Shown: positions 35,291-44,670, numbered from the stretch's first letter. The stretch is 64,000 bases of DNA from Paenibacillus_AQ nitricinens (GCF_052056485.1 NZ_CP183948.1:2294001-2358000), one strand, 5' to 3'. The notes: generated from the sequence alone by a model not told the origin. Made by a program: numbers and translations.

Positions 35291-36571
35291 TTAGCCAGTG
35301 ATGAGGTAAATAGCTTCATCCAGCGGAACGATAACCTCTGTTTGTTCCGCCATATCCTTCAAACGCACCTTATCATCACTTGCTTCGCTTTCGCCGATCA
35401 GTATAACGTAACGGATGTTTTTGGATGAGGCTGTGGCGAGTTGCTTTTTTAATTTTCTTTTACCAGATACGAGAGTGGTTCTTATAGAACAAGCACGCAG
35501 CTCAGCCGCTGCAATCAAAGCTTGTGGTAGTGTCTCACCAATGGGAATGACCATAACATTAGCTGCACTATTTTCTTGGGTAGGTCGTTCTGCCAGGAGC
35601 GCCATGATTGACTCCATACCAAAAGACAACCCAACCGTAGGATATTCAATATCCTCTCTGCCCACTAGCTGTCCGATAATCGCGTCATATCTGCCTCCAC
35701 CACCCAAGCTTGAGGGAAAGGAACCCGATGCATCAAAGATCTCGTAAACTGTTCCTGTGTAGAATGAAAGACCTCGTGATAAGAAAGGATCGAAGCGGCA
35801 AGTATCTTGTAGTCCAATGTTGTGGATTAGATTTTGTAGGACGAGAACCTCTGACGCACCCGGTTGTGTTGTAAGATTGTATTTGTCGCATAACTGCTCA
35901 AAGCTTGGATTGTCCATTTCGATAAGCGCAAGAATCGCTGCGATGGTTGCAGATTCTAGCCCCTTGCCAATTAACTCGTTCTCCACTCCATTAATGTTGA
36001 TTTTCTCAAGTTTATCAAGGGTGAGCATAACGGAAAGTTGCGCTTCTGCAGGTACGCCGATGGATGCTAGAATCTCACCGAGAAAACGTCGATTGTTCCA
36101 TTTTAGGATGATAGGAATGTCCAGCTTGCGGAAAGCTTCGGTAGCCAGTTGCATTAGCTCAGCTTCAGCCTCAGGGCCGGAAATGCCGACCACATCGACA
36201 TCACATTGTAGGAATTCACGCAGACGTCCGCGTTTTACGGGTCCATCTCGGAACACTTTTCCGATCTCATACCTTTTGAAGGGGAACTCTATCCCTGGAT
36301 TTAATGCGATCACTTTAGCAAAAGGAATCGTCAGATCATAGCGTAACCCTAGCTTGCGGTTGCCTTGATCCGAGAGTTGGTACATTTCCTTGAGAATTTC
36401 ATCTCCACCTGCATATTTCGAGGTTAATAATTCCAGTTCGTTTAATAATGTGGTGTCCATAGATTCAAAATCATAGAGTTCGAACAAATCCTGCAGCGTT
36501 TTTTGAATGTTCTTTCTGAGCGCTTGCTCTTTACCGAAGTAGTCATAAGTTCCTTTAATGTTTTGCATCAT
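35291..36571 (-). CDS. hisS: Histidyl-tRNA synthetase (HisRS-like)
   Basis: About 426 residues of class II synthetase: motif 2 region KVFRDGPVKRGRLREFLQCDVDVVG, a HisA-type motif, and a C-terminal anticodon-binding domain (VMVIPIGETLPQALIAAAELR, then VSGKRKLKKQL). That domain separates it from the regulator HisZ. The second HisA motif reads RGLSFYTGTVYE where most HisRS have RGLDYYTG. The open frame extends 90 bases further upstream, but the ATG used has AAAGGAG six bases before it, and the N-terminus QNIKGTYDYF fits the family. A structured leader with a terminator precedes it. Confidence 0.88.
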   Translation of the reverse strand: MMQNIKGTYDYFGKEQALRKNIQKTLQDLFELYDFESMDTTLLNELELLTSKYAGGDEILKEMYQLSDQGNRKLGLRYDLTIPFAKVIALNPGIEFPFKRYEIGKVFRDGPVKRGRLREFLQCDVDVVGISGPEAEAELMQLATEAFRKLDIPIILKWNNRRFLGEILASIGVPAEAQLSVMLTLDKLEKININGVENELIGKGLESATIAAILALIEMDNPSFEQLCDKYNLTTQPGASEVLVLQNLIHNIGLQDTCRFDPFLSRGLSFYTGTVYEIFDASGSFPSSLGGGGRYDAIIGQLVGREDIEYPTVGLSFGMESIMALLAERPTQENSAANVMVIPIGETLPQALIAAAELRACSIRTTLVSGKRKLKKQLATASSKNIRYVILIGESEASDDKVRLKDMAEQTEVIVPLDEAIYLITG

Positions 36572-36603
36572 TAGTAGCTCCTTTGAATTGGCATAGTTTA
36601 GAA

Positions 36604-36708
36604 AATAAAAAACGCGCAGGACCTCTTGGTCCTGCGCGTATCTATGCCGCAGGGAGGCCAACGCGAGTAGCGTTAGCCTCCCTGAAAAAATTCAGGAATG
36701 CTAACGCT
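36604..36708 (-). promoter_or_regulatory. hisS leader: alternative hairpins and attenuator
   Basis: Read on the minus strand, three structures follow one another. P1 (36669-36708) pairs AGCGTTAGC with GCTAACGCT. P2 (36652-36682) pairs GGGAGGCTAACGC with GCGTTGGCCTCCC and uses the 3' arm of P1, so the two exclude each other. A terminator follows (12-bp stem, ACGCGCAGGACC/GGTCCTGCGCGT, then a T tract). CCTGCG just before the terminator could also pair with CGCAGG in its first arm. This is the layout of a transcription attenuator, but the T-box core sequence is not evident. The remaining gap to 36921 shows nothing else. Confidence 0.6.
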
Positions 36709-36921
36709 GTTTGTGATAATAATGAAGTTGATTCAGCATGATTGTATTTGTATTCACCAGAACCAATTCCCTTCGAAAATTTGATACTGCCGATTATAGC
36801 GGATCATTCCGAGTCATGCAAGTAAGAATTTATATTAGGTTCAATTTCTAGTGGGCGAATGGATAAGTTATCAGCTATAATAAGGCTTCGATATTCCTTA
36901 CGGAAAGGGAGTTTTTCTACG

Positions 36922-37575
36922 ATGGATAAATCTTTAATTATAGCTCGGACCGAAGATTTTGTTAAAGAACAACTGGGACAAGATACTACGGGTCATGACT
37001 GGTGGCATTCCGACAGAGTGCGCAACACCGCCGCTGAAATTGCCAAGATCGAGAGCGCAGATGTATTTGTCTGCACGATGGCCGCCTTGCTGCATGATGT
37101 TGCTGACGAGAAGCTTAATCCGTCTAAAGAAGAAGGTTTGCATAAAGTACGTACTTGGCTTTCTTCATATCTTACAAATGAGGAACAAATTAATCATATT
37201 ATGATGATTATTGAGACGATGTCCTTTAGCGGTGGCGGGGGAGAACCGATGCAGACTCTTGAAGGCCAAGTCGTCCAAGATGCCGATCGACTTGATGCAC
37301 TTGGGGCCATTGGGATTGCCAGAACCTTTATTTTCTCAGGGGCGAAAGGTCGTCCGGCTTATGATCCGGAAGTGTCTCCAAGAGATAAATCGCTTCAAAA
37401 GGAGTACAGGGATTACAGCAAAGGAACAGCTATCAATCATTTTTATGAAAAGTTATTAAAATTAAAATTCCTGATGAATACAACCTATGGACGCAAGTTA
37501 GCAGAAGAACGGCATGATTTTATGCTTAATTATCTGGACCAGTTCTATAAGGAATGGAATCAAGGGAGCCAATAG
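36922..37575 (+). CDS. HD-domain phosphohydrolase, YpgQ/YedJ-like
   Basis: About 217 residues. The opening GHDWWHSDRVRN and the HD pair in ALLHDVADEKLNP near residue 58 are characteristic of this family, followed by VQDADRLDALGAIGIARTF near residue 120 and the YDPEVSPRDK loop. B. subtilis YpgQ is a nucleotide pyrophosphatase, so nucleotide hydrolysis is likely. The reading frame begins 63 bases earlier, but the ATG used has AAGGGAG upstream and aligns with the family start. Confidence 0.88.
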   Translation: MDKSLIIARTEDFVKEQLGQDTTGHDWWHSDRVRNTAAEIAKIESADVFVCTMAALLHDVADEKLNPSKEEGLHKVRTWLSSYLTNEEQINHIMMIIETMSFSGGGGEPMQTLEGQVVQDADRLDALGAIGIARTFIFSGAKGRPAYDPEVSPRDKSLQKEYRDYSKGTAINHFYEKLLKLKFLMNTTYGRKLAEERHDFMLNYLDQFYKEWNQGSQ

Positions 37576-37660
37576 CTGTTATAATGATAAGTATGCACAA
37601 GATGAAGGATCGCGGAGTTTCCGCTTTAACCAGAACAATCGGCATAGAAGAGGTTGAACG

Positions 37661-39106
37661 ATGAGTGAATTGCAATTTAGAGATTATGAGTTAAACGAAG
37701 ACATTATTAAAGCGCTGGATGTTCTGAAATATGAGACGCCAACAGAAGTTCAAAGTAAAGTGATCCCTGTAGCTCTTCAGCAAAAGGATCTGATCGTTAA
37801 ATCGCAAACGGGTAGTGGAAAGACGGCAGCTTACGGAATCCCGGTCTGTGATTTGGTGGATTGGGTGGAGAATAAGCCGCAGGCTTTGATTCTAACGCCT
37901 ACTCGGGAGCTTGCCATGCAAGTGAAAGAGGATATCACCAACATTGGACGATTTAAACGGGTTAAGGCTGTGGCTCTTTTCGGTAAGCAGCCCTTTGCTC
38001 CACAAAAAATTGAGCTTACTCAAAAAACACATGTTGTCGTAGGTACGCCTGGACGTGTGTTCGACCATATTGAAAGAGGTACGCTTCCGCTAAATCGGAT
38101 CAAGTATTTGATCATCGATGAAGCAGACGAAATGCTGAGCATGGGGTTCATTGAGCAGATCGAAAAGATCATTAAGCAGCTGCCAAAAGAACGAGTGACT
38201 TGTGTTTTCTCCGCTACATTACCGGAAGTGATTAAGAATTTGTGCCGGAAATATATGAGCGATCCGGTGGAAATTGAGATACAAGCAAGTGGAATTACAA
38301 CCGCTACAATTGAGCATGCATTGATCGAAGTGAGACAAGCTGCCAAGTTCTCGCTACTGAGCGATATTATTACGGTGGAGAATCCGGACAGCTGTATTAT
38401 CTTTTGCCGCACACAAGAACAGGTGAATGCGGTATTTAGAGGGCTGGCTGATCTGGAATATCCCTGTGATAAGATCCACGGGGGAATGGAGCAGGACGAG
38501 CGCTTTGAGGTCATGAACGCTTTTAAAAGAGGGCAGTTCCGTTATCTAATCGCTACAGATGTGGCGGCTAGAGGAATTGATATCGAGAACATCACCCACG
38601 TGATTAATTACGATATTCCGCTGGAAAAAGAAAGCTATGTACATCGTACAGGCAGAACCGCTCGTGCAGGTAAGACGGGTAAAGCGATCACTTTTGTCAC
38701 TCCAAATGAGCAAAAGTGGGTGAAGGACATTGAAGGTTATATAGGCTTCAGCATCCCAACTATGAAAGCTCCTTCAAATGATGCCGTTGCTTACGCGAAG
38801 GAAGCGTTTGAGCAGAAGATTAACAAGCAGCCTGTCCGCAAGAAGGACAAAAGCGAAAGCTTGAACAAAGAGATCATGAAGCTGTACTTCAACGGCGGCA
38901 AGAAAAAGAAGCTAAGAGCCGTGGACTTTGTAGGAACTATCGCGAAGCTTGAGGGGATGTCCGCCGAAGATATCGGCATTATCTCGATTCAGGACAATGT
39001 GACATATGTGGATATTTTGAACGGTAAGGGTGCTATGGTACTGCAAGCGATGAGAGAGACGACCGTAAAGGGCAAGCAGCTTAAAGTGCATATTGCGAAG
39101 AAATAA
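37661..39106 (+). CDS. dbpA: DEAD-box RNA helicase, DbpA/YxiN type
   Basis: 481 residues. Q-motif FRDYELNEDIIKALDVL, motif I SQTGSGKT, Ia PTRELA, II DEAD, III SAT and VI HRTGRTARAG are all present. The last ~75 residues, beginning LYFNGGKKKKLRAVDFVGTI, form the DbpA RNA-binding domain that recognises hairpin 92 of 23S rRNA. A role in large-subunit assembly is therefore expected. A strong terminator follows. Confidence 0.92.
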   Translation: MSELQFRDYELNEDIIKALDVLKYETPTEVQSKVIPVALQQKDLIVKSQTGSGKTAAYGIPVCDLVDWVENKPQALILTPTRELAMQVKEDITNIGRFKRVKAVALFGKQPFAPQKIELTQKTHVVVGTPGRVFDHIERGTLPLNRIKYLIIDEADEMLSMGFIEQIEKIIKQLPKERVTCVFSATLPEVIKNLCRKYMSDPVEIEIQASGITTATIEHALIEVRQAAKFSLLSDIITVENPDSCIIFCRTQEQVNAVFRGLADLEYPCDKIHGGMEQDERFEVMNAFKRGQFRYLIATDVAARGIDIENITHVINYDIPLEKESYVHRTGRTARAGKTGKAITFVTPNEQKWVKDIEGYIGFSIPTMKAPSNDAVAYAKEAFEQKINKQPVRKKDKSESLNKEIMKLYFNGGKKKKLRAVDFVGTIAKLEGMSAEDIGIISIQDNVTYVDILNGKGAMVLQAMRETTVKGKQLKVHIAKK

Positions 39107-39171
39107 ACGGTGGATTGCGGTCTATCGCTGATCATGTCACATATGCCGCCTTTGATGCGGTTTATACTAAG

Positions 39172-39208
39172 AGGGAGTCGTGTTTATTACACGGCTCCTT
39201 ATTTTTTT
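39172..39208 (+). terminator. Intrinsic terminator after dbpA
   Basis: AGGGAGTCGTGT/ACACGGCTCCTT forms a 12-bp stem with a G-U pair and a 5-base loop, followed by ATTTTTTT. Confidence 0.9.
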
Positions 39209-39275
39209 AAAAGATTTAAAATAGAGGATTAATCTATCGGTAATCAGAACTGTTATTAAATAAAGAGGTGGTAGA

Positions 39276-39542
39276 GTGAAAGGTGAATTTAAGAACACTA
39301 GGAATAAAGCAATTCTGCAAGTTCTATTTGTTGTTTTTTTGCATTTTATAACTATCTATCTTTTGAAGCTGAAAACTGAAGATTGGGATGAAGAAATAGT
39401 AAGGCAGATGTTCTTAATGTATTCAGCATCAATATTTCTTACATATATGTCTTGCATGATGGCTTTAAAGACGAGGAAGCTAAGGTACAATATTACATGG
39501 TTAGTTATCAGTACTTTACCCAGCTTGAGAATTCTATTTTAA
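39276..39542 (+). CDS. Small membrane protein of unknown function
   Basis: 88 residues with two or three hydrophobic helices (ILQVLFVVFLHFITIYLL, MFLMYSASIFLTYMSCMMAL and ITWLVISTLPSLRILF). The start is GTG with AAAGAGGTGG upstream. It has no recognisable motif. It stands alone after the dbpA terminator and has no obvious terminator of its own. Confidence 0.6.
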   Translation: MKGEFKNTRNKAILQVLFVVFLHFITIYLLKLKTEDWDEEIVRQMFLMYSASIFLTYMSCMMALKTRKLRYNITWLVISTLPSLRILF

Positions 39543-39824
39543 TATTTTTAATGTTAATAATGATATTATCGAAGGAAAAACCAGTAATTGATTAACATCT
39601 GTACATAAAGAATGGAAATACGAGATTCACTTTTCGTCCTTCAAAACCATTGAAAAGTTTCTATTTATGCTAGGGACGGATGAGTTTGGTCGTTTGATAC
39701 CCTAAACGCAACGGTGAGGCTCTATCCTAAAAAAACTTAGTTTTGGGAGGATTAATTATCGAATTGGGCGCAGATGAAAATAGTTTGTGTTTGAGCGAGT
39801 GTTTAGATTGTGTTGTCTTTGATT

Positions 39825-40007
39825 TTAGGGAAATCCTCCCTAAAAATTGCGGATTTTCGCTGGATTTTAAGCTTTATAGGGAATTTCTCCCTGAAAATCG
39901 CCTGAAATCCACTGTAATGAGCTAATTAGGTGAATTTAAGGGGAGGAATTCCCTAATTGTTGAAATCAGGACCGTAATATCGATGAAATTGGAGAGGAAT
40001 TCCCTAA
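39825..40007. repeat. Four-core intergenic repeat element, copy 4
   Basis: Cores 1 and 2 (TTAGGGAAATCCTCCCTAA and TATAGGGAATTTCTCCCT) share 15-18 bp exactly with those of copy 3. Cores 3 and 4 (GGGGAGGAATTCCC and AGAGGAATTCCC) are in reverse orientation. Centres near 39834, 39884, 39946 and 40000 give spacings of 50, 62 and 54 bp. It lies between convergent genes. The open frame read through it is not credible as a gene. Confidence 0.82.
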
Positions 40008-40034
40008 TTTTCATTCCCACGAATCCAAAAGGCC

Positions 40035-40120
40035 ATAACTCCCTAACTCCCTAACTCCCTATAACTCCCTATTACTCTTAAACTCCAATACTCCTAACTC
40101 CAATACTCCCTAACTCACCA
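40035..40120. repeat. CTCCCTAA-type simple tandem repeat
   Basis: About ten imperfect units of ACTCCCTA/ACTCCAAT (7-12 bp) run between repeat copy 4 and the shared terminator. Slippage of half a core (CCCTAA) is a possible origin. Confidence 0.75.
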
Positions 40121-40156
40121 ATTTAGCCCTCATGCAGGAAATAGATGAGAAGCACG

Positions 40157-40206
40157 AAAAAGCAAGCCTAGTCGCCAATGACGTGGGACTAGGCTTGCTT
40201 TTTTTG
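40157..40206. terminator. Bidirectional terminator between convergent genes
   Basis: AAAGCAAGCCTAGTC/GACTAGGCTTGCTTT forms a perfect 15-bp stem with a T run on the right and an A run on the left. It can serve the ABC exporter gene on the minus strand and any plus-strand transcript. Confidence 0.9.
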
Positions 40207-40257
40207 AAAATCCCAGCAGCTGAATCAATCATTCTTCAGAAGCTCTAGATAACGTCC

Positions 40258-41982
40258 TTAGGCGTTATACTGCGCCTGATGCAGCCGGCTGTATATGCCG
40301 CCGGCATGGACTAACTCTTCATGGCGGCCTTGCTCGGCAATGCCTTCTTCGTTCACGACCATGATCCGGTCGGCATTCTTAATCGTCGTCAATCGGTGGG
40401 CGATGACGAGTGTGGTTCTACCCACGGACAGATCCGCCAGCGATTGCTGAATCGCTGCTTCCGTTTCTGTATCCAGTGCGGAAGTAGCTTCATCCAGAAT
40501 CAGGATCGGCGGATTCTTCAGGAACATGCGGGCGATCGCTAGGCGTTGCTTCTGTCCACCGGACAGCTTCACACCGCGCTCTCCGATCACTGTATCCATG
40601 CCCTCGGGTAGATTCTGAATGAGATCCTCCAGATGGGCACGCCGGGCAGCTTCCCAGATTTCAGGCAGCTTCGCATCCAGCTTTCCGTAGGCGATATTCT
40701 CACGAATCGTACCGGAGAACAGGAATACATCCTGCTGCACGATCCCGATCTGCTTACGTAACGACTCTAGCTTCATGTCACGGATATCGATGCCATCTAT
40801 GGTGATAGCCCCGCCAGTGACATCATAGAAACGAGGAAGCAGGCTACAAATGGTTGTTTTTCCTGCACCAGAAGGCCCGACAAAGGCAATCGTTTCGCCA
40901 GCCTTCACTTTCAGGCTGATATTTTGTAGAACCGGACGGTCCTCGTCGTAACCGAAAAAGACATTCTGGAAGGTAATATCACCCTGTAAAGTGCTTACCT
41001 CTACGGCATCCGGCTTATCGCTGATATCCGGCTCCGTATCAATAATTTCTAGATAACGTTTAAAGCCGGCAATTCCTTTAGGATAACTCTCGATAACGGC
41101 ATTGATCTTCTCGATCGGACGGAAAAAGATATTGGACAACAGAATAAATGCCACAAACTCACCGATTTGAAGTTCGCCATTGATGAAGAACCAAGCACCG
41201 CTGATCATCACAAGGATCGTAATGAGGCGGGTCATCATATAGCTGACGGATAAGCTTTTGGCCATGGTTTTATAAGCAAGAAGCTTAGTTTTACGGAACA
41301 TTTGATTATCTACGGCGAATAGCGCTTGTTCATGCTGCTCATTGGCAAAAGATTGCACAACCCGGATTCCGCCCACATTATCTTCGATACGGGCATTGAA
41401 ACTACCTACATTCCCAAATAGCTGGCGGTAGGTGGAAGTCATGTTGCGTCCGAAGTAGATGATCACCCAAGCCATAATTGGAACGATAATAAAAGTAATA
41501 ATCGCCAGCTTCAGGTTAATATCAGCCATCAGGATAAAAGCTCCGACGAGTGTCATGATGGCAATGAATACATCCTCAGGACCATGGTGCGCCACCTCGC
41601 CGATATCATTTAGGTCGTTGGTGATACGTCCGATTAGGTGACCTGTTTTATTATTATCAAAAAATCGGAAGGATAGTTTCTGGATGTGATTGAACATTTT
41701 TTTACGCATATCGGTCTCGATGTTAATACCAAGCATGTGGCCCCAGTAAGTAACGATATATTGCATTACCGTATTCAAGGCGTAAATAGCTAGAAGCGCG
41801 ACACAAGCAATGAGTATCAGCGGCCAATCTTGACCGGGGAGCAAATCATCAATAAATTTATTGACAGCTACCGGAAAAGCTAGTTCTAGCAGACCTGCAA
41901 AAACAGCGCAGGAGAAGTCCAATATAAATAGTTTTTTATACGGACGATAGTAGGAAAAAAACCTTCGAAGCATTCTGTTCAC
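40258..41982 (-). CDS. ABC exporter half-transporter (TM + ATPase)
   Basis: 574 residues. Six membrane helices occupy residues 1-310, including FILDFSCAVFAGLLELAFPVAV. The ATPase domain has Walker A GPSGAGKTTIC near residue 368, signature LSGGQKQR near 471, Walker B ILILDEATSALD near 491 and the switch His in IAHRLTT. It is a type IV MsbA/BmrA-like exporter of lipids, drugs or peptides. Only one half-transporter gene is present, so a homodimer is likely. A Fur-like palindrome lies 31 bp upstream of its start. Confidence 0.9.
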   Translation of the reverse strand: MNRMLRRFFSYYRPYKKLFILDFSCAVFAGLLELAFPVAVNKFIDDLLPGQDWPLILIACVALLAIYALNTVMQYIVTYWGHMLGINIETDMRKKMFNHIQKLSFRFFDNNKTGHLIGRITNDLNDIGEVAHHGPEDVFIAIMTLVGAFILMADINLKLAIITFIIVPIMAWVIIYFGRNMTSTYRQLFGNVGSFNARIEDNVGGIRVVQSFANEQHEQALFAVDNQMFRKTKLLAYKTMAKSLSVSYMMTRLITILVMISGAWFFINGELQIGEFVAFILLSNIFFRPIEKINAVIESYPKGIAGFKRYLEIIDTEPDISDKPDAVEVSTLQGDITFQNVFFGYDEDRPVLQNISLKVKAGETIAFVGPSGAGKTTICSLLPRFYDVTGGAITIDGIDIRDMKLESLRKQIGIVQQDVFLFSGTIRENIAYGKLDAKLPEIWEAARRAHLEDLIQNLPEGMDTVIGERGVKLSGGQKQRLAIARMFLKNPPILILDEATSALDTETEAAIQQSLADLSVGRTTLVIAHRLTTIKNADRIMVVNEEGIAEQGRHEELVHAGGIYSRLHQAQYNA

Positions 41983-42012
41983 TCTTTTCTATAGGAATAT
42001 GTAGGGATCGAA

Positions 42013-42027
42013 TGAAATTGATTCTCA
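42013..42027. promoter_or_regulatory. Fur-like palindrome upstream of the ABC exporter
   Basis: TGAAATTGATTCTCA matches the 7-1-7 consensus TGATAATNATTATCA at 11 of 14 positions. The wider CAATTGAGAATCAATTTC stretch (minus strand) is itself near-palindromic. It lies close to the start of the minus-strand exporter gene, where it could control expression by iron. Confidence 0.35.
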
Positions 42028-42240
42028 ATTGTCTTGATTATATGGATACTAAAGATGTCATTCGATTTTGTCAATAATAGGGTTATGAAATTACTTAAGG
42101 CTTGTAACTTTTATAATAATAGTGGATGATAGGTCTTAATGCCATGTAATAAACATTTTTATATTTCTGGCGTAATCGCTCACCGTCCTTACAGGGATGT
42201 CAAGGGCGTTTATGCTTGTTGTAATTTAGGAGGATACATG

Positions 42241-43464
42241 ATGAAAGCATCGCAACGAGAAGGAAACATTCAGAATAGAGGTTTAACGGACACCAAATAT
42301 GATCGCTGGCTGCTAGTGTTGGGGATTGTGTTTATCGCAGCGGCACTTAGAGCGCCCTTCACCTCCGTTGGTCCACTGGTACAAATGATTCAGGATGATC
42401 TAGGCTTATCGAATACTTTAACAGGAGCTATTACCACTTTACCATTGTTGGCTTTTGCGATCTTGTCCCCGTTTGCTCCAAAGCTAGCCCGCCGTTTCGG
42501 GATGGCTAATGTGTTATTGATTGCCATGGTTATGCTTGCTATGGGGATTCTAATTCGGTCTGGATCTGGAACGGGATTGTTGTTCACAGGTACGGCGATA
42601 CTCGGGCTTTCTATTGCAGTGTGTAATGTACTGCTTCCAGGGCTTATTAAAGGGAAGTTTCCCCACAAAATTGGATTAATGACAGGTGTCTATACGGTCT
42701 CTATGAATTTATGTGCAGCCATCGCTTCAGGAATTAGTGTACCGCTAGCCAGTAATGCTGGATTTGGCTGGAGAGGGACTTTGGCAATTTGGTTTATGAT
42801 CGCTGCACTGGCAACTTTGTTCTGGATTCCGCAAATGCGTAAGCTTGATCAAGGGACTGGGGCTAAGGGCTCGGTCTCCAGTGGGAATATGTGGCGTTCT
42901 TCGCTTGCGTGGAAAGTAACGATTTTTATGGGACTACAGTCACTGCTCTATTATGTCTTTATAGCTTGGTTTTCTGTTCTCCTTGGTGAGCGAGGAATGT
43001 CATCAAGCCATGCAGGCTGGTTACTATCGCTGATGCAAATGGCGCAGTTGCCGTTTACTTTCTTCGTGCCGTTGTGGGCAGGTCGGATGAAGAACCAACG
43101 TATTCTGGTAATCATCACGGCTATTTTGTATTTCATAGGAATAGGTGGAATTTGGCTGGGTAGCAGTGCTTTAATGGCAGTCTGGGCGATATGCTTTGGG
43201 ATTGCCGGAGGATTCGCCTTCGGCCTTGTGATGATGTTCTTCAGTCTACGGACTAGAAGCACTCAAGAAGCCGCGGAACTGTCGGGTATGGCGCAATCCG
43301 TGGGCTATGTGCTTGCTGCAATGGGTCCGGCATTATTTGGATGGCTGCATGATGTTACGAATAGCTGGACAATGCCGCTAGTTTTATTGCTTTGTGCAAG
43401 CGTATTGCTGCTGGTTGTCGGACTTGGTGCTGGTAGTGATCGATATATTGGAGATAAAAGGTAA
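42241..43464 (+). CDS. MFS transporter, CynX/NimT-like
   Basis: About 407 residues with 12 membrane helices. LRAPFTSVGPLVQMIQDDLGLS and the inverted half QSLLYYVFIAWFSVLLGERGMSSSHAGWLLS are typical of the cyanate/nitroimidazole CynX family. Substrates in this family are poorly known. The reading frame continues 34 codons upstream, but TAGGAGG is seven bases before the ATG used, and the upstream residues do not look like family sequence. A terminator follows. Confidence 0.88.
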   Translation: MKASQREGNIQNRGLTDTKYDRWLLVLGIVFIAAALRAPFTSVGPLVQMIQDDLGLSNTLTGAITTLPLLAFAILSPFAPKLARRFGMANVLLIAMVMLAMGILIRSGSGTGLLFTGTAILGLSIAVCNVLLPGLIKGKFPHKIGLMTGVYTVSMNLCAAIASGISVPLASNAGFGWRGTLAIWFMIAALATLFWIPQMRKLDQGTGAKGSVSSGNMWRSSLAWKVTIFMGLQSLLYYVFIAWFSVLLGERGMSSSHAGWLLSLMQMAQLPFTFFVPLWAGRMKNQRILVIITAILYFIGIGGIWLGSSALMAVWAICFGIAGGFAFGLVMMFFSLRTRSTQEAAELSGMAQSVGYVLAAMGPALFGWLHDVTNSWTMPLVLLLCASVLLLVVGLGAGSDRYIGDKR

Positions 43465-43482
43465 CATCTATTGTAATTAATA

Positions 43483-43527
43483 AAGAGTGTATGGGTGCGA
43501 CACTGCACCGGTACACTCTTTTTTTTG
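43483..43527 (+). terminator. Intrinsic terminator after MFS gene
   Basis: AAGAGTGTA/TACACTCTT encloses an inner GGTGC/GCACC stem; eight T residues follow. Confidence 0.88.
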
Positions 43528-43554
43528 TAGCATAGGAAGAAACTCCCCTCAGAA

Positions 43555-44316
43555 TTAGACCCGTTTGTAAGCTAACACACGGATTCTTCGATAATCCATC
43601 ACCCAACGGTTAGCTTGAAATAACGTGGGCTTCAGTTTCTGTTCCATGTAAGTGAGGACTTCCTCTCGTTCAGAGGGGGTGAGGACACTTAAGATTCCAT
43701 TAGCAAAAGTGTTCAACCAGCGCTGGAACCCTTGCTCTCCAGCCTCTAGCGGGGTTGGACGGTCGAAACAAAGAGCGAGGTCTACTGTCAGTCCATGCTG
43801 TTCCAATAGTGATGCATATTGCCCGATGCTTGGGAAGTACCAAGGTAGCTGGAGTTTATCACTACACCCAATAGCGGCAAAAGCATTGGGAACTTCAGTG
43901 ACGATGGAAGCGATATTGCCAAGCCCACCGAACTCAGCGACAAAACGTCCACCTGTACGCAGGCTAGCTGCGATAGAAGCAGCTGCACCGTTCGCGTCGG
44001 TCAACCAGTGTAGGGCAGCGTTGCTGAACACGGCATCGACTGGCTGTTCCGCGACATAGTTTTGCCCATCTGCTAAGATGAAGTTTAGCTGGGGATGTTT
44101 TTCACGGGCAGTCTGAATCATTTCGTCCGAGGCATCAATTCCTGTTATAATTGCACCTCTAGCCGCGATGGCTGCTGCCAAATCGCCAGTTCCACAGCCC
44201 CAATCCATAATCTGTTCACCAGGCTGGGGGCGAAGCAGCTCAATTAAGGATTCTCCAAACTGAGATACAAAGGCCATATCAGCATCATAGATTCCGGTAT
44301 TCCACTGGTGGTTCAT
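43555..44316 (-). CDS. Class I SAM-dependent methyltransferase
   Basis: About 253 residues. Motif I is IMDWGCGTGDLAAAIA near residue 33, motif II covers ITGIDASDEMI, and the post-motif segment is VDAVFSNAALHWLTD. The overall pattern resembles trans-aconitate methyltransferase-like enzymes. The acceptor is unknown. The ATG used has AAAGGACGAG upstream on the minus strand; the frame extends 18 codons further but has no ribosome site there. Confidence 0.85.
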   Translation of the reverse strand: MNHQWNTGIYDADMAFVSQFGESLIELLRPQPGEQIMDWGCGTGDLAAAIAARGAIITGIDASDEMIQTAREKHPQLNFILADGQNYVAEQPVDAVFSNAALHWLTDANGAAASIAASLRTGGRFVAEFGGLGNIASIVTEVPNAFAAIGCSDKLQLPWYFPSIGQYASLLEQHGLTVDLALCFDRPTPLEAGEQGFQRWLNTFANGILSVLTPSEREEVLTYMEQKLKPTLFQANRWVMDYRRIRVLAYKRV

Positions 44317-44519
44317 ACGTACTCGTCCTTTCTGGTTTGGAATTACAGTGATATTTCTGATGTAGCACATTCTTTAATTATGTTGTATCATACCAGCCTC
44401 TTATAAGTGAAATATATAAACTGAATAACTGTGATTGGTTATGCCTATGGGGATTTGAATATGTTAAATCGGTTATATCGTTGTTGTTGGATTCATCTGT
44501 ACAACAATTTAAAAATAAG

Positions 44520-44548
44520 TTGCTATTTATCCGAAAAAAATGTATAGT
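44520..44548 (+). promoter_or_regulatory. Sigma-A promoter of the tRNA-Leu gene
   Basis: TTGCTA, a 17-bp spacer and TATAGT lie about 40 bp before the mature tRNA 5' end. Confidence 0.65.
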
Positions 44549-44586
44549 CTTATGTACAGTGATTATTTCATTGGTGTACATAATGT

Positions 44587-44670
44587 GCGGTCGTGGCGGA
44601 ATTGGCAGACGCGCACGGTTCAGGTCCGTGTGGTAGCAATATCGTGGAGGTTCGAGTCCTCTCGACCGCA
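44587..44670 (+). tRNA. tRNA-Leu (anticodon CAG)
   Basis: Acceptor stem GCGGTCG pairs with CGACCGC, and the discriminator is A. The D arm is GGCGGAATTGGCAGACGC, the anticodon loop TTCAGGT gives CAG at 44621-44623, a long class II variable arm follows, and the T arm is GAGGTTCGAGTCCTC. It is 84 bases long and CCA is not encoded. It reads CUG codons. It is a single tRNA gene with its own promoter and terminator. Confidence 0.97.

Noticed and set aside
39743..39925. A 60-residue plus-strand frame.
   Set aside because: It runs through repeat copy 4, with no recognisable family and no start signal of its own in a repeat-rich gap.
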